From: Amorphophallus konjac
Lineage: Eukaryota > Streptophyta > Magnoliopsida > Alismatales > Araceae
Length of the DNA: 64,000 nucleotides
NCBI GenBank assembly: GCA_022559845.1
Contig: CM040118.1
Span: 448,320,053-448,384,052 of the forward strand
Direction of reading: 5' to 3'
Part shown: positions 54,672 through 64,000 of the stretch, piece after piece
How positions within the stretch are numbered: the stretch's first letter is position 1
Layout: every line of letters starts with the position of its first letter
Position numbers and translations under genes: made by a program
The notes under the pieces: generated by a model
What the model was told of the DNA's origin: nothing
The model's database searches: none
What the model saw: only the letters and a program-made list of their open reading frames with translations

Positions 54672-57452
54672 ATGGAAGCTGCATCTACACTGCCTAAGTT
54701 TACTGCAAGTGAAGCAAAGAGCAATCCTCCGTGTTGGGAACCCAACTTTAAGATTCACTATTCCGTCAACACTATCAGGTTGTTGCCTTCCCCTCAGGGA
54801 CCCCGACCTACAAGTGAGCCACAAGTGCATGACTTTGTCGAAAGCTCTGTACAACCTCAAGTCATTGGAATCGACGACTCAAGTGGCTATAACGTTTATG
54901 CCCTCGAGTCAAAAGAAGATGGAGGCTTAATGGATTTGCAACCTGTCCCACGGGAACTCGAAGACGGTGGGCAAGCAACTGTCGATGAATTGATTGAGCT
55001 TAATCTCGGGGATGTTGATAAACCCCGACCGATCTTCATTAGTGTCCTCCTTATCGAGCCAGAAAGACAAGCTTACAGACAACTCCTATTGGAGTACAAA
55101 TATTGCTTTGCCTGGACTTACAAAGAGATGCCCGGGCTGAAACCGTCGGTGGCGGAACATGAGCTGGCAATACTCTCTACGGCTAAGCCCGTCAAGCAAG
55201 CTCAAAGACGCATGCGCCACGAGCTGGAACTTAAAGTAAATGCTGAAGTCGACAAGCTCCTGGAAGTGGACTTCGTAGAGCCCTGCCTCTATCTAGTGTG
55301 ACTCGCCAATATAGTCCCAGTCAAAAAGAAAAATGGCCAAGTCCGAGTTTGTATGGACTTCAGAGACTTGAATAAAGCCTGCCTAAAGGACAATTTTCCA
55401 ATTCCAATTACTGAAACTATGGTCGACATGACCACAGGATATGAAGCTCTGTCCTTTATGGACGGGACCTCGGGCTACAATCAGATACGAATGGCCGTCA
55501 AAGATAAGGACCATACGGCATTCCGATCCCCCAAATGGATTTTCAATTAAAAAAGGATGCCCTTCGGTTTGAAAAATGCTGGAGCCACCTATCAAAGGGC
55601 TATGACTAAGATTTTTGATGAAATGTTGCATGACTTGGTCGAGTGTTATGTTGATGACCTCGTCGTAAAAACCCGCAAGCATGAAGATCACTTGAAAGAC
55701 TTGCGTTGGGTTTTTGACAGACTCCGCCAATACAAGCTTAAAATGTATCCTATGAAGTGTGCTTTTGGCGTCTCAAGTGGCAAGTTCCTCGGTTTCATTG
55801 TCAAGTATCGGGGAATAGAGATTGATCCCGACAAAATCAAAGCAATTCGGGAATTGCCGCCGCCCAAGAATGTAACAGAACTGCGGTCTCTACAAGGGAG
55901 GCTAGCCTACATCAGGCGTTTCATATCTAACATCTCTGGAAGATGTGCACCATTTGGGAAACTGATGAAAAAGGGTGCACCATTTATATGGGACCAAGAA
56001 TGTCAAAGAGCATTTGAGCAGATCAAGGAGTACCTCCTCACTCCTCCAGTGCTCGGAGCACCTATCAAAGAGAAACCATTGATTCTCTATATTGTTGCCA
56101 TGGACGCTTCCTTGGGGGCGTTGCTCGCGCAAATAAATGAAGAAGGTAAAGAGCAACCGCAATATTACCTCAGTAGAAAGCTGGTGGGCCCCGAGCATCG
56201 CTATTCTCCGATGGAGAAGGTATGTCTGGCATTGGTGTTCGCCGTCCAGAAGCTAAGACATTACCTCCTATCCCACCCGGTGGAGTTAATCTCAAAATAC
56301 AACCCACTCAAGTTCCTCCTTAAACAGCCTGTCTTGTCGGGTCGACTGGAAAAATGGGCATTACTCCTTATGGAGTTTGATATAACATTTGTTCCCCAAA
56401 AGGTAATTAAGGGACAAGGAATGGCGGAGTTTCTGGCAGCACACCCAATTCCGGCCGATTCTCCTCTTAACATTGAACTGCCCGATGAAGAAACACTTCT
56501 ATCCCAATCGGGAACTGAAGAACAAACTGAGGGCGGTCCAGTGCAAAAAGGGGAAGAGTCCCTGGCTATTGATGTGCCCTGCTGGGAGCTCTACTTTGAT
56601 GGTGCTTCTCGAACAATTAAAGAGGCTAACAGGACAACCACACTCGCCTCAGGGGCTGGCATCGTCTTCGTTACTCCTCAAGGGGGAATTCTCCACAATT
56701 CCTATGCCCTCATGAAGCCGTTGACAAACAATGAGGCAGAATATGAAGCATTGATCGTTGGGCTTCAGCTAGCCATAGAAATGAAGATCAAATGCATTAA
56801 AGTTTACGGCGACTCGCAGCTCGTCATACGACAAGTTATGGGCGACTATGATGTGCGGAAGCGAGAGCTAGTGCCTTATCACACAACCGTCCTGAACTTG
56901 AAGGAGAAATTCTATCTCTTTGAGATAAACCATGTCCCCAGGAGCAAGAACTCTCAGGCGGATGCCTTAGCCAAGTTAGCCTCTGCTATAAAGCTACCTC
57001 CTGAAGGAGAAGTAGACATAACTGTCAGGCACAGGAGACTTATGCCAAGCGTCCTGGACGAAGATGCTGATCCCACAGTTTCTGAGGTTAACACCTTGGA
57101 AGAAGACATGCCTAGTCGGGAAGAGGAATATGACTGGCGTCAACCCATTATTGATATAAAAAACGGACGTCTCCCTCCTGACCGGGCCCAAAGGGTTCAA
57201 TTCTTGCGCAGAGCAGCGTCCTATCAGCTAATAGGCGACCAACTATATAGATTGGTCCATGAAAAAGATAAATCTATTCTCCTCCGTTGCCTTTCGCCCA
57301 AGGAAGCTAAAATAGTCATGCACGAGGTCCACTCAGGACTTTGTGGGGCTCACCAAGCTGGAGATAAAATGAAGATCAATATAAAGCTTAAAGGCTTTTA
57401 TTGGCCTACAATGTACGCGGACTGCAATCGATACGCCCACACATGCCACTAA
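54672..57452 (+). pseudogene. Tat-2 pol: reverse transcriptase and twin RNase H
   Basis: One frame from 54672. Linker (NLGDVDKPRPIFIS, YCFAWTYKEMPGLKP), RT fingers (NIVPVKKKNGQVRVCMDFRD), SFMDGTSGYNQIRM, MPFGLKNAGATYQ, active site YVDDLVVK at about 55650-55673; first RNase H (LYIVAMDASLGALLAQ, YYLSRKLVGPEHRYSPMEK); second RNase H (WELYFDGASR, NNEAEYEALIVGL, VYGDSQLVIRQVMGDYD, SQADALAKLAS); then the H2C2 finger of integrase (HSGLCGAHQAG). Only three stops: TGA 55299-55301 (at a Trp), TAA 55548-55550, and TAA 57450-57452 (at a Gln). Confidence 0.92.
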
Positions 57453-58448
57453 TGCCAAGCCTTTGGTCCAGTCCCGAGAAAGCCGCCAGGCTCGCTACAC
57501 CCAACAGCCTCCACTTGGCCATTTGCAGAATGGGGAATGGACATTGTCGGACCTTTCCCCCCATCCTCTAAAGGTCATAAGTTCATATTGGCTGCAACAG
57601 ACTATTTTTCTCGTTGGGCCGAAGCAGTCCCCCTACGGGAGGTCACAGGAGAAGCAGTAGCTCAGTTTGTCAGACATAATATTATATACAGGTTTGGCAC
57701 GCCAAGTCAAATTATGTCAGACAACGGCACGCAATTCAAAAACAAGACAATATATGCACTAGCAGCTAAGTTCCATATAGACTAGAGAACCTCGACAATA
57801 TATAACCCTCAAGCCAATGGGTTAGCTGAAGCTTTCAACAAGACTCTTTGCAAGTTACTTGCCAAAATAGTAGGTAGCCACAAAAAGGACTGGGGAGAGA
57901 AAATTCATGAAGCTCTCTGGGCATACCGAACTGTGTACAAGACTCCTACTGGCTGCTCACCCTTCTCTCTAGTATACGGGGCGGAGGCCGTAATCCCAGT
58001 TGAGATTGAAATGTCCTCCTACAGGGTAGCTTTGCATGCTGGCCTCCAAGCCCACGAACAAGACGAAATACAGAGAAGACTTGAAGAACTCTCTGATCTA
58101 GAAGGCAAAAGGTCGGAAGCTTATAAACACCTGCAACTTTATCAAGCTCGAATGATTCGAGCCTATGATAAGCTTGTGAGACAAAGAGCATTCAAAAAGG
58201 GTGATCTCGTCATGATTAAAGAAAGAGAAGTCATGGCCGGAAGGCCCAGTGGCAAATTACAACCAAATTGGCGAGGACCATATATCGTCTCCAAAGTCTA
58301 TGAAGGAGGCGCCTATAAGGTTGTCGACCATAAAGGGGAGAACCGCTTTCCACCATTGAATGGAAAACACTTGAAATTATACTATGCTCCCGAGCATGAG
58401 TTCCAGCAACAACCTACACAAGACTTGCCCTCCTCCGTAGGAGAGTAA
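57453..58448 (+). pseudogene. Tat-2 integrase core and C-terminal domain
   Basis: Same frame as RT. EWGMDIVGPFPPSSKGHKFI (first Asp), IMSDNGTQF (second Asp), then TAG 57783-57785 where a Trp is expected, ANGLAEAFNKTL (Glu), YGAEAVIPVEIE and the C-terminal part GDLVMIKERE, NWRGPYIVSKVYEGGAYKV, ending at TAA 58446-58448. Confidence 0.92.
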
Positions 58449-58529
58449 GGAAGGATATAAGGGAGTTTCCCCCAAGAAAACCCAAAAGTCACGGTTACTT
58501 TGAACAGTTCTCGTTCATATCCCACCGTG

Positions 58530-59215
58530 CCCAAAATCAAAATTCCAAGTTTCGGCTTTCCAATTCCACTGGTCAGCCACCCAAAATCCAAGTTTTGGCT
58601 TTCCAATTCCATTGGTCAGCCACCCAAAATTCAAAATCTAAGTTTCGGCTTTCCAATTTCATTGGTCAGCCACCCTAAATCCCAAGTTTCGGCTTTCCAA
58701 TTTCATTGGTCAGCCACCCTAAATCCCAAAATTCCAAGTTTCGGCTTTCCAATTCCACTGGTCAGCCACCCAAAATCCAAAATCCAAGTATTGGCTTTCC
58801 AATTCCATTGGTCAGCCACCCAAAATTCAAAATCTCAAGTTTCGGCTTTCCAATTTCATTGGTCAGCCACCCTAAATCGAAAATCCCAAGTTTCGGCTTT
58901 CCAATTCCATTGGTCAGCCACCCTAAATCCAAAATCTAAGTTTCGGCTTTCCAATCCCATTGGTCAGTCACCCTAAAGCGAAAATCCCAAGTTTCGGCTT
59001 TCCAATCCCATTGGTCAGCCACCCTAAATCCAAAATCTAAGTATTGGCTTTCCAATTCCATTGGTCAGCCACCCTAAATCGAAAATCCCAAGTTTCGGCT
59101 TTCCAATTCCATTGGTCAGCCACCCTAAATCCAAAATCTAAGTTTCGGCTTTCCAATTCCATTGGTCAGCCACCCTAAATCCAAAATCCCAAGTTTTGGC
59201 TTTCCAAGTTTCTTG
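58530..59215. repeat. 50-bp tandem array after pol of Tat-2
   Basis: About 14 units. The word GGTCAGCCACC recurs at 58571, 58614, 58664, 58708, 58760, 58810, 58861, 58912, 58962, 59013, 59063, 59114 and 59164, so the main period is 50-51 bp with three shorter or longer units at the left. Consensus words: TTTCGGCTTTCCAATTCCAT and GGTCAGCCACCCTAAATC. Confidence 0.95.
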
Positions 59216-59736
59216 GTCGGCCCCAGATCCCCAAGACATTTCCTGGCATCCTAAAGGTCTGACTCTCCCGTCGAGAGTCATTCCCTTTGCAAAATAAAAA
59301 TAAAAAAAGGGGGCTTAAAATAGAGGTGCCCCGACGGACTTGAGTGGTCGATCTTCTGGCTACTCAAGGGCAAAAAGGTCATAACCCGGCTGAGGTGAAA
59401 ACCCGAAAGGGCGTCTCAGGCAAAATTGGGTAACCCCTCAGCGTGAAAACCCGAAACGGCGCGCTGAAAAAAGCTAAAGGGGGCCAGCTTCGGCGAAAAC
59501 CCGAAAGGGCAGTGAAGTTGGTAATGTGAAAAAAAAAAGAAAAAAAAAGAAAAAAAAAGAAAAAAAAAGAGAAATAAGAAATTCTCAGAAGTTTCCAAGA
59601 CAAAAGAATTTATGCCTCCATCAATGTATGAACAATTTTACTATTCATCTGCAAAATTGGAGCCCAAGACAAGCCCCTGGGAGTAGCTGCAAAATGATGA
59701 ATGGAAAAGAATATGAAGAAAAAGAAATATACAGAC
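59216..59736. other. Noncoding stretch after the tandem array
   Basis: Contains repeated GAAAACCCGAAAGGGC words (59395-59515) and a poly-purine AAAAAAAAGA run at 59528-59570. No gene on the plus strand. The 3' UTR of the antisense gene would start at 59736 on the minus strand. Confidence 0.6.
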
Positions 59737-61581
59737 TCAAAGATGAGAGGGCTTTTGCTTCATTAAATCGGCAAGCTCCTGTTCTTTTGTGACAAGGGCC
59801 TCCTCCATGCTTGAGCACTCCACAGCAAGAGAGCTCTCCTCGGCCTGCGCCTCCTGAATCGCTTTGACATTAATTTCACCAGAAGCCTCCAAGGAAGCGA
59901 TTCGCTGCAAGATGGTCCGCACAGTCTCCTGGAGCGAAGCAATTTGACTCCTGTTCTCAGCTACGGCAGTCTCAAGGGAGTCGCGGCGCTCTCGAACCCT
60001 CTCGGCCTGAGATCTCCTCTCGCGGACCTGGTCGCGCATTATTTTTATTTCATCCTCCAGCTGCTTGATCCTTAACTCTTGGGCTTTCCAATTTGAGGCT
60101 TCATACAGCTGCTGAAATTCTTGCCAAGCACTGTCCACTGCCGCCATCCACGGCTCTTTCGGCAACCCTAACCCATGATAACTTCGCGTGGCAACCTTAA
60201 GGGTGTTGCAAACAGTCTCCACCGGAGGAAGCTCGACCCCCAGGAACAAACTCCGGGAGCCGCCAATCAGGGTATCAACCATGTGGGCCGCCCCCACAAA
60301 AGGTGCAATCTGAGGGCCATCCGACCACTCAACCCCGTGGCATGGGAAGCCGTTCATCTGCGGGAGTATTTCCTTGAAAGAAGCTGCCAAAACAAAAAGG
60401 TGAAAAGAGAGGAAAAACAATGAGAATGGTTATGGTCCATATTTTTCAACCCACATCAAAACTGATAGCATGTGAAGAGAAATGACTACCTGAGACGGTG
60501 GGAATCTCCAAAGACTTTTCTAGCTGGAAGGACTTAGAAGTTTCAGCCTTTATGACCAGGGAGTCATCAGAGATTGAGGCATCCCTAATTTTCTCCCGGG
60601 GCTCTACTCCCCCTATTGGGTATCATAAGAAGAGTGGTGATCAGCAGCTGACAAAATCAAAGCAATTAGTGATATGAAAAGAGAAAAGGCATGGGGATAC
60701 CTAATGCAGCAGAATCTAAGGACTCTTCATCTCTGCTCAATGAGGTAAATTCAGCCCCTTGAATGTCCCCTGCAAAAAAGAATCAGGGGTCAACTCACAA
60801 AGTCTTCTCAATATACAAAATACTGTTATGAAGAAGTAAAATACCTCTCTGACCAGTCTCCTCCCCATCAGGAAGACAGACTGTGTCTCCTGAGGTACAA
60901 GGAGAACCTTCGGGATTCCCCTCTATAGGAGTCAAGGCTGGGCTCTCCTCCGTGGCTGTAATGCCCTCACCGTCATGCCTCAATGCTGTCTCCTCGTCCT
61001 GAGCAGTGGCGTCCAAGGCAACACCCCCTGAATCCAAAGACACAGCACCTCTGCGTGTCCCCTCTAAGAACTCCAAGGGATTTTGAACATGAGGGCTACC
61101 AGCTGCATAAGATACTCAGATGATAAATTTATGCAACAATGTCAGCAATTTCAAGTTCAACACTGAATCCAACTACCTGCTGTGTGGGATATATGATCAC
61201 CTCCCCGTAGTGGAGAGGTTGACAAAGCTCCACTATCCTGCCTCTGTCCCTCTGTGGGTGAAGCATGTTCTTTATAGATCTCATCGAGAAGAGCTTGAGA
61301 ATATCTGGCTATCATCTCCCTATCTGCAGAGGGGTTGGCAGAAAAGTCAAGCAAATCCATATTCATCCCGGAGTCGATAAGTGTGGTGAACTCCAGCACA
61401 GAGATCGCTACGGATGCATCCAAACCACCTAAAAGTGAGATTGTCAGATCACTTCCCACAAACTCAACTAAAAAAAAAACAAAGAAAGAATGTGGCATAG
61501 CCTTACTCGAAGAAGGTGGGGCGACAGTCGACTCCGACTCAGGCCTATGAGGCGTAGCTATGTCCCTATCCTCATGAACCC
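59737..61581 (-). CDS. Tat-2 antisense gene with at least six exons, coiled-coil protein
   Basis: Minus strand, between pol and 3' LTR. Predicted exons: 61581-61507, 61467-61177, 61102-60845, 60769-60701, 60612-60490, 60383-59737. Every intron is GT-AG (39, 74, 75, 88 and 106 nt), each acceptor has a T-rich tract or similar, and all five junctions are in phase 1; the joined frame is open for about 487 codons to the stop at 59739-59737. The product is acidic and Ser/Gly/Glu-rich in its first 270 residues; the last exon begins FKEILPQMNGFPCHGVEWSD and ends in a coiled coil (LRIKQLEDEIKIMRDQVRER...). I recognise no named domain. The first exon also starts in phase 1, so an upstream exon is missing or lies in the LTR. 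Its position matches the antisense ORF of Tat-1. Confidence 0.65.
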
Positions 61582-61726
61582 CTTACAAAAAGAGGGAAAG
61601 GAAAAGAGAAGTCATGGATGGTCAGTCCCAAATCAATATCAATGGCATTATGCATCAAACAAAGCCAGAAGCCAGTGAAATAAGGAATGCACGGGGCGGC
61701 CGCCGTCACCCTTGGCTCCGACGGAC

Positions 61727-61743
61727 CACCCCGTGGGGGCATT
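61727..61743 (+). other. Polypurine tract of Tat-2
   Basis: CCCCGTGGGGGCATT directly before the 3' LTR. Short, interrupted by ATT; the usual position for the plus-strand primer. Confidence 0.55.
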
Positions 61744-64000
61744 TGTTGACCCCATAAAATATTTTCATCAGTTTCAGATTTTCTGAAAATCGATAAAGAA
61801 CAATGTGTAAGGGTATGAGAAACACTTATTTGGAAGTATTTCATTACGACAAGGAAATGTTGTGGGAATAGTCCCTGACAGAAATTAAGAGTATGGGAAA
61901 TGCACATATGAAGATTGAGAGATGTGTCACCACCCACATGTTCAATGAAAAAGGCAAGGCAGAGATCCTCCTACGAGCCAAAAACAATTGAAGAAGGGAT
62001 AAACTACAAGTCCACGTGGAGAAAGCAATATTTTTTTTTTAGTGTGTGTGGATGGTACAGCCCCTTTTTATAGGGAGAAGAGTCAAAGAACCCCCTCTGG
62101 ACCTGTGGACAGGCCGGAGGGGCCCTCTGCTGGTTGCCTGGCCGGAGGAGAACCCCTCCGGACCTGCCAGGCCGGAGGGGGCTCCCTCCAGACCAGCACA
62201 GGCCGGAGGAGGAGCCTCCGGTCCTGTCCAGGCCGGAGGGGACTCCCTCCGGGTCCTGCCAAGGCCGGAGGAGTCTCCTCTGAACCTGCATAGGCCGGAG
62301 GAGGAGCCTCCGGTCCTGTCCAGGCCGGAGGGGGGGGGCCTCCTCCAACCCTGCCACTTGCCAGGCCGGAGGGACCCTCTCTGGTCCTACAAGGCCGAAG
62401 GAGGAGTTCTCCGCCCAGGCAGCAGGCCGGAGGGACTCCCACCTCCGCCCATGGCCCCTGCGGCTAACAAAAAAAAAGAGAAGAGAAAGAGGCAGAGAAA
62501 GAAATGAAACAGCAGTAAAAGGAGATGCAGGGACAGGGAGGACAAGATTAAGAGTCTACCTCTTGAGATTCCACCGGAGGAGAGATAGACAAGCTTCCTC
62601 CACCCTTACTCCAAGCTACTATAAGAAGAGGCCTCCACTAGAACAAAAAAAAAGAGAAGAGAAAAGAGACAGTAAGAAGATCATAGACAAGAGCAAGAGA
62701 AGGAGAGCAGTAGCAAAGGGGCAGCGCAGCCAGCAGGTTGCAAGTGTGGAGAAATTCTTTGAAGGATTTTGAAGTCTTGTTGATAATAGCCTGATGGACC
62801 TGCTTAAACTGTATCATGATGAGGACTCCATTGCAGATACATCGTCAGATCACCTTTCTACAGATTCTCCTGATACAAATGATGTATATGAAGAAAACCA
62901 ATAACTCCTCGTGTTGGAGATGAGTATCAGATTAAACTGCCATCACTTGAAAGAAAATCAGAATGCCATGGGCCTGTTTGGAGCTCAGTTTGTCTGAATA
63001 CTGTAGCTGACGTGGCTGGATCAATGGCCTCATGTCTGAATGTCTTGTTGGGTTCCTTGCCCACTGATAATATTCATGATGACTTAGCTAATAACTCTGA
63101 TCTCAAACAAAAAATGGGTGGAAACTTTTGTTCTGAAGAGATTTGGATGGAGATGGAAAGATGACAGTTGCCATGATTTGAGAAAATATGCAATACTTCG
63201 TGGTCTTTGCCACAAGGTTGGGCTTGAACTGGTACCCAGGGGTCATGACATGGATGGCCCATCTCCATTTAGAAAGTCAGATATTATCAGCATGGTCCCA
63301 GTATACAAACATGCTGCATGCTCATCTGCAGATGGACGCACGCTGTTGGAATCGTCTAAGACATCTCTTGACAAAGGCAAGCTTGAGGATGATGTCAATT
63401 ATGGAACCAAGGCACTAACAAAGCTTGTAGCAGTGTGTGGCCCTTACCATCGAATAACAGCGGGAGCATACAGTCTTTTGGCACATGGCTTGCAGCAAGC
63501 CACAGCACATGGCCCGCAGCACACTAAACAATTGCAGTGCCACAGCACATGGCCCACGGCACACTAAACAATAGCAGTGCAGTAGGAAGAGGGGCCCAAG
63601 GAGCAGCAGTTGACTGGGGCAGGTCCCCTAAGGAACAAACAGCAAGGTAGGGAACAGCCCGCAAAGCACATGGTCTGCAATGATGAAGGGTTGGGATGTG
63701 GTCACCACTAAAAAGCTCCCAGGGTGTTCTAGTCACCTTCTTTGAGAATGGTGTGCTTAAGAAATCTTTCACCCCTTTGCAAACAATCATGGGTGTTCAA
63801 AGCTTGCAAAGAAATGAAATGGCCTTATGACATGGCCTTCTGCATGTTAACATTTCGCCTTATTATTTATGATTGCCTTATGAATCTTATGAATAGAGCT
63901 GGCCTTATGAATCTTGAAATGCAGAAATGCAACTATATGCAGAGATGCAACCATATGCAAATGTTGTGCAGAAATGTAAGAAATGACATGCCATGTTTAC
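61744..64000 (+). repeat. Tat-2 3' LTR (partial, runs off the window)
   Basis: Begins TGTTGACCCCATAAAA and matches 49453-51675 nearly base for base, with few substitutions. Hairpin repeats at 62110-62450 (one unit more than in the 5' LTR), captured fragments at 62794-63490. Confidence 0.9.
62794..63490 (+). pseudogene. Captured host fragments, 3' LTR copy (ELM2-like and CLU/TSS/REC)
   Basis: Second copy of 50469-51163. The CLU/TSS-like part starts at 62997 and has the same A-run frameshift before VLKRFGWRW. Differences include TAA for TAC at about 62903, AVNYG to DVNYG and ITTGAY to ITAGAY. Shared breakpoints and frameshift show that one capture was copied to both LTRs by reverse transcription. 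Confidence 0.78.

Larger units (their letters stand above)
49453..64000 (+). mobile_element. Tat-2: Ogre-like Gypsy element with 4.1-kb LTRs
   Basis: 5' LTR 49453-53600, primer site 53604-53621, leader, pol 54672-58448 with two RNase H domains, tandem repeats, antisense multi-exon gene (61581-59737), polypurine tract, 3' LTR from 61744 beyond the window. No gag and no protease are recognisable. The two LTRs are very similar, so it is younger than its neighbours. It sits in Tat-1 copy 3. Confidence 0.9.

Noticed and set aside
58500..58976. 158-codon open frame of repeated FGFPIPLVSHPKS
   Set aside because: Made by the 50-bp tandem array; no domain, and it varies with unit length.
58571..59175. 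CRISPR-like array
   Set aside because: Units are contiguous tandem repeats without unique spacers, in plant retrotransposon DNA.
1..64000. Resident host gene, tRNA or rRNA gene
   Set aside because: Every coding stretch that I could identify belongs to a mobile element or to a captured fragment; only primer sites, not tRNA genes, were seen.

Overview
This window is plant nuclear DNA made almost entirely of nested, broken LTR retrotransposons plus one LINE. I found no intact resident host gene, no rRNA or tRNA gene and no CRISPR array. The evidence for a flowering plant with a large, repeat-rich genome is: Ty3/Gypsy elements of the Tat type (two RNase H domains, an antisense extra ORF between pol and the 3' LTR), SIRE/Maximus-like Ty1/Copia elements (initiator-tRNA-Met primer site, long coiled-coil Gag, env-like ORF after pol), and a plant L1-type LINE with a C-terminal RNase H. 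The species cannot be told from the sequence.

Layout. 1-519: left fragment of a minus-strand Tat element (family Tat-1). 520-29640: a tandem duplication of a dead SIRE-like Copia element (family A). Copy 1 (520-5464 and 16271-20054) and copy 2 (21405-27356) share one LTR (20055-21404), which has a polypurine tract on its left and a primer site on its right. Each copy carries a Tat-1 element at the same target site (5465-16265, nearly complete; 27357-29640, truncated). 29641-47733, minus strand: two related Copia-like elements, B and C. Their Gag lacks the second half of the usual Copia Gag domain and no pol is visible. B (LTR 41129-43854) is nested in the gag of C (LTR 45272-47733), and a nearly complete LINE (34377-40302) is nested in the gag of B with a 17-bp target duplication. 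47734-49452: a third Tat-1 fragment (RNase H and integrase). 49453-64000: a plus-strand Ogre-like Tat element (Tat-2) with LTRs of about 4.1 kb; its 3' LTR runs off the window.

Most unusual content. (1) Both Tat-2 LTRs carry the same captured piece of a host gene of the plant CLU/TSS/REC family, preceded by a possible second host fragment. (2) Between pol and the 3' LTR of Tat-2 lies an antisense gene of at least six exons. All five introns are GT-AG, all are in phase 1, and the joined frame stays open for about 487 codons. The antisense gene of Tat-1 also has a phase-1 intron and its own TATA box. (3) Elements B and C look like Gag-only elements, one with five tandem CCHC knuckles. (4) Three different Copia LTR families each carry many copies of a short motif built on TCGAC. 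(5) The LINE joins ORF1 and ORF2 by TAATG.

Nearly every element is mutated. Stops lie mostly at TGG, CAG, CAA or CGA codons, the pattern expected from long-term cytosine methylation and deamination. The LTR, primer site, gag, protease, RT, RNase H and integrase pieces are parts of element life cycles; no host pathway is encoded here.
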